A DNA stretch of 64,000 nt from Fusibacter ferrireducens (GCF_015352425.1 NZ_JADKNH010000003.1:62001-126000), one strand, 5' to 3'; counted from the stretch's first letter, positions 33,292-42,272 are shown. Notes: generated from the letters alone by a model not told the origin. Program-made: numbers and translations.

Positions 33292-34432
33292 ACTGGAAGT
33301 GTGGGGAGGGACGACAGAACATGGTCGTGCCTGCTACTATGTAAGTGTTGGTGATCAATCGATTTTGCTGGATTGTGGCATAAATATCGTCACTGGAGAA
33401 ATGCCAGAAATAGATTATGATAAATTGACTAAAGTGGATTATATTTTATTGTCACATGCTCATGAAGATCATTCTAAAGGGCTCATAGAGCTCATAAAAT
33501 TGGGTTATCGGAAAAAAGTCATCATGAGTGAAGAGACTGGGCGTCAGCTGTATGAACTCTATTCTAGCATACTAAGCAATTGTGCACATGATTTTAAATA
33601 TGTGGATCAGATGGCGGATTATCTTGAATGGTTTAAGTTGTCAGAGCACATTGAACTCTGCTATGGTGCCAGTGGACATATGTACGGCGCCATTTGGTTT
33701 TTGATCAAAATTGACGGGAAAGTGATCTTTTACTCTGGTGACTATAATCATCAAGTTCAAATTTTGCCCTTTCATAGTCCTGAAAAGGCCATGGGTTCAG
33801 ATGTAATTGATTTTGCAATTATAGATTGTGCGAATGGCTTAGAAGAGCACAAGTCAAAAAAAGAGGCTCATGAATTTGGAAAGCGAAATCTCTTTATAGT
33901 CAATCGATTTAGCAAGGCAATCGAAGTCATAGTAGGCCTAAGTGAGCAATATCCAAATCATAGTTTCTATTATGATGAAGCACTTTACGATGAGATTGTC
34001 AGGCAAGTGAAGTCTAGAAAAAGGCGGCTTCATCTCTGTGATGAACAAAGGCATAGGCACTCTGAAAGTTTTAGATTGGAGTGGTTTAAAGAGGCGGATT
34101 TTATCTTTTTAGAACAAGATCTTTTGAATTCAGAAAGGCAATTTGCAGTGGCATCTTTTTTACAAAATAATGGGCATCAAATTTATCTGACGTCGAAAGC
34201 AAACTTTTTGAAATATCAAGAGACGTTTTTTTCAGATCGTATATTGTATCTCAGTGTGAAAGCGCATCAGGGCGTTAAAGGTGTCATCAATTTGTTGAAC
34301 GTTCTTAAAGTGAAAAAAGCGATTTTATGTCATTTAGATGGGGATGAAAACATAAAAAGTGTCAAGATGCTCCAGTCCAAAGGGTTTGACAATGTTTATT
34401 TCTGTGAAGTTAGAGCATCGATTGCATTCTAG
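33278..34432 (+). CDS. MBL-fold metallo-hydrolase, beta-CASP/RNase J-like
   Basis: 384 residues. Metallo-beta-lactamase core with the HAHEDH ligand motif at residues 60-65, His134 in ASGHMYGA and Asp155 in YSGDYN, in the arrangement seen in RNase J and CPSF73 (H-x-H-x-D-H, GH-x-x-GA, GDY). A C-terminal KAHQGVKG may give the last His. The middle region is divergent from known RNases. AGGG(T)GA precedes two adjacent ATG codons (33278 and 33281). Overlap with the permease implies co-translation with the importer, so it may process the imported compound rather than RNA; function is not known. Confidence 0.7.
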   Translation: MMEGKLEVWGGTTEHGRACYYVSVGDQSILLDCGINIVTGEMPEIDYDKLTKVDYILLSHAHEDHSKGLIELIKLGYRKKVIMSEETGRQLYELYSSILSNCAHDFKYVDQMADYLEWFKLSEHIELCYGASGHMYGAIWFLIKIDGKVIFYSGDYNHQVQILPFHSPEKAMGSDVIDFAIIDCANGLEEHKSKKEAHEFGKRNLFIVNRFSKAIEVIVGLSEQYPNHSFYYDEALYDEIVRQVKSRKRRLHLCDEQRHRHSESFRLEWFKEADFIFLEQDLLNSERQFAVASFLQNNGHQIYLTSKANFLKYQETFFSDRILYLSVKAHQGVKGVINLLNVLKVKKAILCHLDGDENIKSVKMLQSKGFDNVYFCEVRASIAF

Positions 34433-34535
34433 AATGAAGGGAAGTATGAATCAGGCGAAAGTCTGAGAAACTTGAGCGGATTAAAAGTGGTGACTGTCGT
34501 GATTACGCGTTTTTACAATACCATAATATGAGTTG

Positions 34536-34574
34536 AGAAAGTGAGTCCAATTGGAGGATTTGCTTTCTTTTTTT
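34536..34574 (+). terminator. Intrinsic terminator of the ABC importer-MBL operon
   Basis: AGAAAG pairs with CTTTCT, with an inner TCC-AATT-GGA stem, followed by a seven-T run. Confidence 0.6.
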
Positions 34575-34640
34575 ATGAATTAAATATAGAGCTCTAAGCA
34601 TATAGTAACGCCAAAAAGCGCGATCATCCTGTGGATGTAA

Positions 34641-34669
34641 TTGTCAAAGTCGGGTTGAGCTGATATGAT
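34641..34669 (+). promoter_or_regulatory. Promoter of the GTPase-NYN gene
   Basis: TTGTCA (34641-34646), 17-base spacer, TATGAT (34664-34669) with extended TG at 34661-34662. Confidence 0.65.
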
Positions 34670-34735
34670 GTTAAGTGAGCTGAGTTTACACAAATAAGCC
34701 TATAAAAACATAGAATGAAGGATTTTAAACAATAG

Positions 34736-37384
34736 ATGAGAAAATTAGTAATAGGCATACTGGCACATGTGGATGCCGGTAAGACAACTTTATCAGAAAG
34801 CATGCTCTTTTTAAGTGGCAAAATACGTCAAATGGGACGTGTTGACAATAAAGATGCTTATCTGGACACTTTTGAACTTGAAAAGACCAGAGGCATCACC
34901 ATTTTCTCTAAACAGGCAATCTTTAATATTAAGGATACGGAAATCACATTAATGGATACACCAGGACATGTGGATTTTTCGGCTGAGATGGAACGGACGT
35001 TACAAGTGCTTGACTATGCGATTTTAGTCATCAGCGGTGCAGATGGTGTACAGGGACATACGAAAACTTTGTGGCGGTTGCTGAGAATTTATAAAATACC
35101 AACGTTTATATTTGTCAATAAAATGGACCAAAATGGAACGGATCAAGAGGCGATCTTGGCAGACGTTAAAAAAAATTTAGGAGATAATTGTATTGATTTT
35201 GGCATTCAAAATCTCAAAGTTTTTTCCGAGGAAATTGCATTATGCGATGAAACTGTTATGGAAGCATATCTTGAAACAGATCACGTGAGCATTGAACAAA
35301 TACGTGAAATGGTTAAGAATCGAAGCGTGTTCCCTGTTTTTTTTGGCTCTGCACTGAAATTACAGGGTGTGGAAGTCTTTATGGAAGCCATAAACGATTA
35401 TGTGAAAGAGTCTCGTTATCCAACTGAATTTGGTGCGAAGGTATTTAAAATATCGAGAGATGATCAAGGCAATCGCTTGACGCATATGAAGCTTACTGGA
35501 GGTGCTCTCAAAGTAAGAGAGGCTCTGCAAGGCACGGGATGGACAGAAAAAGTCAATCAAATTCGAATCTATTCGGGACAGAAATTCAGTGCTGTCAATG
35601 AGATCCGTGCAGGTGCAATCTGTGCCGTGACTGGACTCAATTTGAGCAAGCCCGGAGAAGGTCTCGGGATAGAAGCCTCTTCAATGGCTCCTATATTGGA
35701 ACCTGTTCTATCCTATAAGATCGTGCTTCCTGAAGGTATGGATGAACGATTGATGTTGCCTAAATTAAGATTACTGGAAGAAGAAGAGCCGGAGTTTCAT
35801 TTCATGTGGGATGAAGAACTTCAGGAAATAAAAGTTCAGATCATGGGTGAAGTGCAACTTGAAATCTTACAGGCGCTTATTGAAGAAAGATTTGACGTGA
35901 GTATTTATTTTGGAGAAGGCCGCATCGTCTATAAGGAAAAAATCGTCAATGTGGTGGAAGGTGTTGGTCATTTTGAACCTCTGAGACATTACGCAGAAGT
36001 ACACCTTTTAATGGAGCCAGGGGAAAAAGGGAGCGGGATTCAAGTGGATTCACTTTGCAGTGAAGAAGTGCTTGATAAAAACTGGCAAAGATTGGTTCTA
36101 TCGCACCTTAAAGAGAAGGTACATCGTGGGGTGCTCACTGGTTCTGCCATTACAGACATGAAAATTACATTAGTTGCTGGTCGTGCACACAACAAACACA
36201 CTGAAGGTGGCGATTTTAGAGAGGCAACCTATCGCGCTGTCAGGCAAGGCCTAATGGAAGCAGACTCTATTTTGCTGGAGCCTTATTATGCCTTTCAGTT
36301 GGAACTTCCGGAAAACTTGGTGGGGAGGGCTATGACAGATGTAGAGAACATGCATGGTACTTGTACGATTGCACATTCAGATGGTGAAATAGCCATGATA
36401 TCAGGTCGAGCACCTGTTGCCACCATGAGAAATTATCAAAAGGAAGTTATCGCATATTCTAAGGGACAGGGCTTGCTCTTTTTAAATTTAGAAGGCTATG
36501 ATAGCTGCCACAATGCAAGTGAGATCATAGATCAGATAGCATATGATCCCATAAGAGATAGTCAAAATCCAACGGGTTCCGTGTTCTGTGCTCATGGTTC
36601 AGGGTTTTCTGTGCCGTGGGATGAAGTCAAGACTTATATGCATGTTGAAGGGTATTTAAAGTCCGTTAAGACGGAGCAGGAGATAATTGCAAAAGAAGTT
36701 TCTGTAAAAAGCGAAACAGAATGGCTGAGTTTGGAGGAGATTGACCAGATCATCAATAGCACCTACAATGCCAATCAGGGCAAAAAATCGGCTTGGAAAG
36801 CACAAAAGAAGCGACCTAAAAACTTTTATGAGTCAACGGCGCCCCCTACGATTAAAAAACCAAAGACAACCACCGAAGCTTACTTGCTCGTGGATGGGTA
36901 TAATATCATCTTTGCATGGCCTGATTTAAAAGCCCTTGCCGCTGATAATTTGGATGCCGCCCGAATGAAGCTGATGGATATTTTAAGTAACTATCAAGGG
37001 ATGTGCAAGAACCATATTATCGTTGTGTTTGATGCTTATCGTCTTGAAGGGCGAAGGGAATCCATTGAAGCTTATCACAATATTCATGTGGTTTTCACAG
37101 GTGAGGCTCAAACTGCGGATCACTATATTGAAAAATTTGCGCACGCCCATCAAGATAAATACCATATTACAGTGGCCACATCAGACGGCTTGCAACAAGT
37201 GATCATCAGAGGCGCTGGATGTGCGCTGCTATCGGCCCGAGAACTCATGGCAGAAATTAAATTGCAAAGTGAACGCTTGAAGGCAGATTATCTCAAGCAA
37301 GATAATACAGAGCAAACGGCACTAGAAGATACCCTATCTGCAAGTGAAAAAGAAAAGATTGAGGCATTGATACGTAAACCTTAA
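34736..37384 (+). CDS. TetM/EF-G-like ribosome-binding GTPase fused to YacP/Rae1-type NYN ribonuclease domain
   Basis: 882 residues. GTPase domain: P-loop AHVDAGKTT (10-18), switch RGITI (52-56), DTPGH (74-78), NKMD (128-131). Domains II to V of the TetM/EF-G type follow to about residue 660 (GGDFREATYRAVRQGLMEAD, PVATMRNYQKEV). A basic Lys-rich linker leads to a C-terminal NYN domain (about 715-845) with LLVDGYNII, VVFDAYRLEGR, TADHYIEKFA, VATSDGLQQVII and ARELMAEI, which matches YacP/Rae1 nearly motif for motif. Rae1 is known to cut mRNA in the ribosomal A site, so the fusion may be a GTP-driven ribosome-targeted nuclease or rescue factor. Tetracycline protection is possible but not implied. 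Confidence 0.85.
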   Translation: MRKLVIGILAHVDAGKTTLSESMLFLSGKIRQMGRVDNKDAYLDTFELEKTRGITIFSKQAIFNIKDTEITLMDTPGHVDFSAEMERTLQVLDYAILVISGADGVQGHTKTLWRLLRIYKIPTFIFVNKMDQNGTDQEAILADVKKNLGDNCIDFGIQNLKVFSEEIALCDETVMEAYLETDHVSIEQIREMVKNRSVFPVFFGSALKLQGVEVFMEAINDYVKESRYPTEFGAKVFKISRDDQGNRLTHMKLTGGALKVREALQGTGWTEKVNQIRIYSGQKFSAVNEIRAGAICAVTGLNLSKPGEGLGIEASSMAPILEPVLSYKIVLPEGMDERLMLPKLRLLEEEEPEFHFMWDEELQEIKVQIMGEVQLEILQALIEERFDVSIYFGEGRIVYKEKIVNVVEGVGHFEPLRHYAEVHLLMEPGEKGSGIQVDSLCSEEVLDKNWQRLVLSHLKEKVHRGVLTGSAITDMKITLVAGRAHNKHTEGGDFREATYRAVRQGLMEADSILLEPYYAFQLELPENLVGRAMTDVENMHGTCTIAHSDGEIAMISGRAPVATMRNYQKEVIAYSKGQGLLFLNLEGYDSCHNASEIIDQIAYDPIRDSQNPTGSVFCAHGSGFSVPWDEVKTYMHVEGYLKSVKTEQEIIAKEVSVKSETEWLSLEEIDQIINSTYNANQGKKSAWKAQKKRPKNFYESTAPPTIKKPKTTTEAYLLVDGYNIIFAWPDLKALAADNLDAARMKLMDILSNYQGMCKNHIIVVFDAYRLEGRRESIEAYHNIHVVFTGEAQTADHYIEKFAHAHQDKYHITVATSDGLQQVIIRGAGCALLSARELMAEIKLQSERLKADYLKQDNTEQTALEDTLSASEKEKIEALIRKP

Positions 37385-37390
37385 ATATAA

Positions 37391-37441
37391 AACCGCCCAA
37401 ATGCGTCTCCAGAATAAATGGACGCTTTTGAGTGGTTTTTT
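37391..37441. terminator. Intrinsic terminator after the GTPase-NYN gene
   Basis: ACCGCCCAAATGCGTC pairs (with small bulges) with GACGCTTTTGAGTGGT, followed by six T; convergent with the Cache gene, so possibly bidirectional. Confidence 0.7.
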
Positions 37442-37447
37442 AACGCA

Positions 37448-38830
37448 TCAGTTGTCAGGCATGATGTCTTTGATAAGTTCATCCAATCGATTGAGTTCTG
37501 CTTCAAAGGCTAAGGTGTTGGCGTTTTGGCGTAAAGGGTTTATTTGTTCTTTGAGTTCCAATAGAAAATGACGCATGCTAATGACTTGGATTTCATGGGA
37601 TTTAAGTGATAGATTAAGTGCATTTTTATAATCTGCTAGCTTTGATAGTGAATGATTAATGGCTTTGATTTTTGAGAGATCAAGTGCAGATAGATCATGT
37701 GCATGTGTACGGATATTTTCTTTTTCAGCTTCAATATGGAATAGAAGATTGATGTGTGAAGTGGTCTTTTCGTACGTCTGTCCTTCTGTTTCCAGTTTCA
37801 ATAAGTCCATCTTAGGTATTTGAGAAATTGGCTTATCTTCAGTGGCCAGTATTGAGCCGCTTAAGGTTTGTATAGTGCTTCCGATCTGTTTTTTAATATA
37901 CAATACACTGAAAATACTGATTGAGATGAGGGTGACGATTCCCACAAGGAGATTGATGATGATACGTGTAGTCGCTCGAGTAAACTTATAGGGATCGATG
38001 ACGCCAATAGCTTTCCAGCCTGTAATTGGGTTTGTCGCATAGGAGATATAGTAGTGACCAGATTTATTTTCAAAATATAGGGCATCCGATTCATTTTGAT
38101 AAATCTGATCAATGAGTTCGTTGGTAAATAACGTTTTAGAGATATCATTGTCGAGATTATCTATAATAAAATAGTTTTGATTATCCATCTTCAAGATCAT
38201 AAAGACAGAACCTTCATTGTATTTTTTTAAAGCATGAATCTGCTCTGACAGATCATCCAGATAGATATCAATAGCCAATACGCCTTTAAATTCATTCTCT
38301 TTGTCAATGACAGTTTTGGACACTGTGATCACATGTTTATTCGTTGTAGTATCTACATAAGGTTCAGTCCAAGCAAAATTAGGATTTGAACGGATTGCAT
38401 TAATATACCAAGGTCTTTGCTGTGCTTCCCAAGATGTATTTGAAAGCGTTTCAGAGGTATCAGGCCACGAAATAAGCTTTTGGGAACCCCATATTTTTTT
38501 TTCAGGTGTAAAATAGGCAAATGCAGTTGAGTCATAAACTTGATAAAAATTTTTCAAGAGATCCAGTGTAGAATCATAATATTTTTCTGGATCATCAGAG
38601 ACATATTGGATCAGTTCATTTTTAGAGAGCATCTCAGTGGCACTTTCAATGTTGGAAAAGAAATCTTTAATAGAGAGATTATATTGTTGTACTGAGCGAT
38701 CAAAAGCTTCTGTATAATCGTTTTGCAAGATGGTTTGATAGGTGTGCTTGTAAATATTGAAAAAAAGAAACCCCGTTATGAGCATGTAGATCAAGCTTTT
38801 TAGAACTTTGCTGTTTAATCGTTTGGTCAC
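37448..38830 (-). CDS. Membrane Cache-domain sensor protein without recognisable output domain
   Basis: 460 residues from a GTG at 38830, chosen because GGGAGG lies five bases upstream; an open frame reaches back to 38893 without a site. TM1 near the N-terminus (SLIYMLITGFLFFNIY), a dCache-like extracellular region (about 30-280) with NTSWEAQQRPWYINAI, FAWTEPYVDTTTNKHVITVSKTV and GVLAIDIYLDDL, TM2 (IINLLVGIVTLISISIFSVLYI), then about 150 helical residues. I see no MCP, kinase, GGDEF or PP2C motif. It is divergent from the NtrB-like kinase gene, so it may feed a signal into that pair. Confidence 0.75.
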   Translation of the reverse strand: MTKRLNSKVLKSLIYMLITGFLFFNIYKHTYQTILQNDYTEAFDRSVQQYNLSIKDFFSNIESATEMLSKNELIQYVSDDPEKYYDSTLDLLKNFYQVYDSTAFAYFTPEKKIWGSQKLISWPDTSETLSNTSWEAQQRPWYINAIRSNPNFAWTEPYVDTTTNKHVITVSKTVIDKENEFKGVLAIDIYLDDLSEQIHALKKYNEGSVFMILKMDNQNYFIIDNLDNDISKTLFTNELIDQIYQNESDALYFENKSGHYYISYATNPITGWKAIGVIDPYKFTRATTRIIINLLVGIVTLISISIFSVLYIKKQIGSTIQTLSGSILATEDKPISQIPKMDLLKLETEGQTYEKTTSHINLLFHIEAEKENIRTHAHDLSALDLSKIKAINHSLSKLADYKNALNLSLKSHEIQVISMRHFLLELKEQINPLRQNANTLAFEAELNRLDELIKDIMPDN

Positions 38831-38929
38831 ACCAACACCTCCCAAGAAATAATGCACAACCATTATAACACATGGAGGATCTATGAATCTCAATTAATGT
38901 ACATAAATAGTCTTAAGAGGTGACCATTC

Positions 38930-38958
38930 TTTACAATTCAATATAATTCATCTATAGT
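38930..38958 (+). promoter_or_regulatory. Promoter of the NtrB/NtrC-type operon
   Basis: TTTACA (38930-38935), 17-base spacer, TATAGT (38953-38958), 33 bases before the ATG at 38991. Confidence 0.55.
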
Positions 38959-38990
38959 GGGTTAGAGAGTCAAAATTCAAATCAGAAAGT

Positions 38991-40718
38991 ATGTGTACTC
39001 ATATGAAATTAAAGCTTCAAAGAAAAATCGTCTTTCCAATTTTAGTGCTGATGATAGTGCCTACAGTTTTGCTGAGCGTTTTATTCCTCGTCAGCATGCA
39101 ACGGTTTTCCTATGAAAACACAGTGGAAAAAATAGATCATTCATTTAATTTGATCACAGAGAAAACCCATCAAGTTGAATCAGATTTCTATACGAAACAA
39201 AGATTGATTAGTGAGTTGACTGCACTGGAACACTTGGATATTTTCGTCTACGATGGGGATGAACTCATATATGTCAGTAGAGAGGCAACCCATTTAAGTA
39301 TAGAAGAACTGAAGAAGCGTTATGGATCAACACAGAGATATGAAATAAAAAAAAGGCATTATGAAGATGTTCACCTGTCTATATATGTCATTATTGATAG
39401 GCGCGCGATCTTCTGGAGTGTTTTAGAGCTTTATAAACCGTATTTAATTTTAATCACGCTTTCAATATTGATTGCATTGAAAGTGGTGTTGGTCACATCT
39501 GATAGCCTTTCAAAGCCCGTATCGATATTGCTTGAGGGGTACAACGACATCATAGCCGGCAATTTTAAGAAGGATATAGAGATTAAGCGTGAAGATGAAC
39601 TGGGCATGTTAGGCCAAGCTTTTAATGAAATGAAGGCACAGATTGCCATAGGGAGTAACCGCTTTTTACAAATGAAGAGATTTAATGAAGATATTTTACA
39701 GAGTATTTCAACAGGGATCATAACGACCAACGAACACGGTGAAATTATCAATTGCAACGATTTTGCAATGAACATGATCGAGCGTGTCATGTGCCTAGAT
39801 AAACAAAGACCTAAGATTATCAGAGCTTTGATGATGCAGATCAATGAAACCATAGAGCGTATGGACAGCATTAATCGCGTTGCTTCTTTCAATGAATACA
39901 ATACTAAAGCAGTCATCTATCTAGACATAACCACATCTTTAATGAAGCGCTCTTCCGGCGAGTTTGTAGGCGTCATTTGCAGTTTTAACGACATTACGAA
40001 TAGAAAGAAAATTGAAGAAAATGTAGAACGGATAGATAGACTGGCTTCTCTAGGTCAGTTGACTGCAGCGTTAGTTCACGAAATAAGAAACCCGTTATCA
40101 GGCATAAAAATGGGGGCTCAGATTTTAAACAAGCGTCTGGGACCACACCTTGAATCCGCCGAGCAAGGTATTTTTGAGGCAATGATTAAAGAGACGGATC
40201 GCCTGGATCTTCTCATGACGGATCTTTTGAATTTTTCCAAGCCTAGAATTCCAAAGGCTCAGATTGTGGATGTGTTTGAGGTGATCGACAAGGCACTCCT
40301 ATTCTCAGAAAAGAAAATAAGAGAAAAGGCGGCGCTTATAGAGGTAAAGGATCAAATGAGAGGGGTCCAAGTACTCTTTGACAAGGGACAACTCATGCAG
40401 ATCTTCTTAAATGTCATTGCCAATGCGCTGGATGCAATCGCTTTAAACGGTAAACTTGAAATCACCGTACAAAATTCAAGAGGTGCTACTGGAGAAAATA
40501 TATTGGTTTCGTTTGAAGACAATGGTTCTGGAATCAAGAAGGAAAATATGAATGCCATTTTTGATCCCTTTTTCACGACGAGAGAAGCGGGAACGGGTTT
40601 GGGGCTTTCTGTGGTTCATAAGTTGGTTGTCTCCAATCAAGGCAATATTGAAATTGACAGCATCGAATCTGTGGGCACAGTTGTCAAAATTTATTTACCC
40701 ATGCATAGGAGTGCGTAA
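38991..40718 (+). CDS. NtrB/AtoS-type membrane sensor histidine kinase
   Basis: 575 residues (start uncertain; an in-frame ATG at 39003 gives four fewer residues). TM1 (about 13-33), a short external domain of about 100 residues, TM2 (about 145-170), HAMP (PVSILLEGYNDIIAGNFKK, EDELGMLGQAFNEMK), a PAS-like domain (about 230-345), then HisKA with phospho-acceptor His363 in ALVHEIRNPLSGIKMG, N-box NVIANALDAI, DNGSGI and GTGLGLSVVHKLV. It should phosphorylate the adjacent sigma-54 activator, whose gene overlaps its stop by one base (TAATG). Confidence 0.9.
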   Translation: MCTHMKLKLQRKIVFPILVLMIVPTVLLSVLFLVSMQRFSYENTVEKIDHSFNLITEKTHQVESDFYTKQRLISELTALEHLDIFVYDGDELIYVSREATHLSIEELKKRYGSTQRYEIKKRHYEDVHLSIYVIIDRRAIFWSVLELYKPYLILITLSILIALKVVLVTSDSLSKPVSILLEGYNDIIAGNFKKDIEIKREDELGMLGQAFNEMKAQIAIGSNRFLQMKRFNEDILQSISTGIITTNEHGEIINCNDFAMNMIERVMCLDKQRPKIIRALMMQINETIERMDSINRVASFNEYNTKAVIYLDITTSLMKRSSGEFVGVICSFNDITNRKKIEENVERIDRLASLGQLTAALVHEIRNPLSGIKMGAQILNKRLGPHLESAEQGIFEAMIKETDRLDLLMTDLLNFSKPRIPKAQIVDVFEVIDKALLFSEKKIREKAALIEVKDQMRGVQVLFDKGQLMQIFLNVIANALDAIALNGKLEITVQNSRGATGENILVSFEDNGSGIKKENMNAIFDPFFTTREAGTGLGLSVVHKLVVSNQGNIEIDSIESVGTVVKIYLPMHRSA

Positions 40719-42118
40719 TGAATACGAAAATTTTAATAATTGATGATGAAGAAATTATGAGATTGACACTTAGAGAAGGCCTTAGCGATCTTGGTTATGA
40801 TATAGAAACGGCTGCCAGTGGCGGTGAAGCCATTCAAAAGTTAAAGCAATTTGAACCAGACGTCATTTTATTGGATATGAGATTGGGGTCAGAAAGTGGT
40901 TTAGAGATTGCAAAAAAAATCAAAATGACTGATGAATATGTGGAAATTATTATTATGACTGCTTATGCTGATATCAATACAGCCATTGAAGCTATAAAAT
41001 TGGGTGCCACGGATTATATAAAAAAGCCCCTAGATCTTGACGAAATTCAAGTGAATATTTCAAGAGCCATTGCAAGCCAAAGTTTGAAAAAGAAGTTGAA
41101 ATTGTACGAAGAAAAAGAAATGAAATCTGAAAATACATTTATCAGTGCAGATCCAATTATGGAGGACATTAAGAAGAGAATGTCCATATTAGCTGAAAAT
41201 GACTCTGTGACTGCACTAATCGGTGGCGAAACGGGTACAGGTAAAGAAGTTGTGGCAAATTATATTCATAAAAATGGCTCTAGAAAAGACTTTCTGATGC
41301 TCAGTGTCAACTGTGCTGCGATTCCCAAACAGCTACTGGAAAGTGAACTCTTTGGATTCGAAAAGAATGCTTTTAGTGGAGCGACTTCAAGGAAGAAGGG
41401 GCTTTTGGAAATGGCACAAGGAGGCACTTTGTTTTTAGATGAACTTGGAGAAATGCCACTGGACATACAAGCTAAAATTCTCAGATTTTTGGAGACGAGA
41501 AAGTTTAATCGGATAGGCGGGTTAGAGGAAATTGAAGTGGATATTCGTATTATCGCGGCAACCAATAAGAATCTGGAAGATGCCATTGCTCAAAAGACGT
41601 TCAGAGCGGACTTATATTATAGGCTAAATGTGGTGCCAATTCATTTGCCGCCTCTCAGAGAGAGACCCATTGATCTAATAGAACTTTCAAAATACTTTTT
41701 AGAAGTTTACAATCTGAAGTTTAAAAAGAATATCAAGGGCTTTACCGATCATGCATTTAATCAAATGCGTTCTTATCAGTGGCCGGGCAATATTAGAGAG
41801 CTTAAAAATATCATAGAAAGAATTGTGATTCTCAACGACATAGACTATATTGATGTGGAGCAGCTTCCAAGTGAAGTGCGAGATCAAAGCACGAAAGCAA
41901 CGAAAGTTCAGAGAGAAAAAGCAGTGGATACACCCATACCAGAAGGATTTTCTTTAGAAGAGGAAGTGGCGGACTTAGAGAAATACTATATTTTGAAAGC
42001 ACTGGAAATATCGAAGGACAATTTTAGTGCCACATCCAAAATTTTGGGTATTTCAAGACATGCCCTTAACAGAAGAATCAAAAAGTATTTTGAAGATGAT
42101 TTGCCTTTGAAATCATAA
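40718..42118 (+). CDS. NtrC-family sigma-54-dependent response regulator
   Basis: 466 residues: receiver (1-120; Asp53 in VILLDMRLG, Lys in YIKKPLD), AAA+ domain (about 140-380; Walker A GETGTGKE at 170-177, Walker B GTLFLDELGEMP, arginine-finger region LYYRLNVVPIHLPPLRERP) and a Fis-type HTH (NFSATSKILGISRHALNRRIKKY). The GAFTGA loop that contacts sigma-54 reads NAFSGA (217-222), with the first Gly and the Thr replaced. A consensus sigma-54 promoter lies immediately downstream ahead of glutaminase, its probable target. Confidence 0.92.
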   Translation: MNTKILIIDDEEIMRLTLREGLSDLGYDIETAASGGEAIQKLKQFEPDVILLDMRLGSESGLEIAKKIKMTDEYVEIIIMTAYADINTAIEAIKLGATDYIKKPLDLDEIQVNISRAIASQSLKKKLKLYEEKEMKSENTFISADPIMEDIKKRMSILAENDSVTALIGGETGTGKEVVANYIHKNGSRKDFLMLSVNCAAIPKQLLESELFGFEKNAFSGATSRKKGLLEMAQGGTLFLDELGEMPLDIQAKILRFLETRKFNRIGGLEEIEVDIRIIAATNKNLEDAIAQKTFRADLYYRLNVVPIHLPPLRERPIDLIELSKYFLEVYNLKFKKNIKGFTDHAFNQMRSYQWPGNIRELKNIIERIVILNDIDYIDVEQLPSEVRDQSTKATKVQREKAVDTPIPEGFSLEEEVADLEKYYILKALEISKDNFSATSKILGISRHALNRRIKKYFEDDLPLKS

Positions 42119-42131
42119 TCCAGTTACGTAT

Positions 42132-42178
42132 AAAAAGTGCTCGATATCGAACATGATGTTTGATTTCGAGCACTTTTT
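42132..42178 (+). terminator. Long palindrome: terminator of the regulator operon and possible enhancer
   Basis: AAAAAGTGCTCGA and TCGAGCACTTTTT form a perfect 13-bp stem; the loop contains a second inverted repeat ATCGAAC/GTTTGAT. It can end transcription, but it also sits about 100 bp upstream of the sigma-54 -24 box, where an NtrC-type enhancer is expected. Confidence 0.65.
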
Positions 42179-42256
42179 GTGTGCGATATTTTACATATGA
42201 GGTGAAGCAGATGGGAAAAAATTGTCACATACCGCTATTTTAGTATAGAAGTATCT

Positions 42257-42272
42257 TGGCATATATTTTGCA
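42257..42272 (+). promoter_or_regulatory. Sigma-54 (-24/-12) promoter of glutaminase
   Basis: TGGCATATATTTTGCA: TGGCA at -24 and TTGCA at -12 with the GG and GC exactly 12 positions apart, as in the consensus. Start of transcription is expected about 12 bases on, 27 bases before the ATG at 42311. Confidence 0.75.

Larger units (their letters stand above)
34433..34735 (+). other. Intergenic region before the GTPase-NYN gene (303 bp)
   Basis: Contains a terminator for the importer operon (34536-34574) and a promoter for the next gene (34641-34669). The stretch 34440-34530, with CAGGCGAAAGTCTG and following purine-rich sequence, may fold but matches no riboswitch I recognise. Confidence 0.5.

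Noticed and set aside
34736-37384. Calling the GTPase a tetracycline resistance gene
   Set aside because: It is TetM-like, but the C-terminal NYN fusion and lack of any mobile or resistance context make a housekeeping ribosome role more likely; resistance cannot be inferred from sequence alone.
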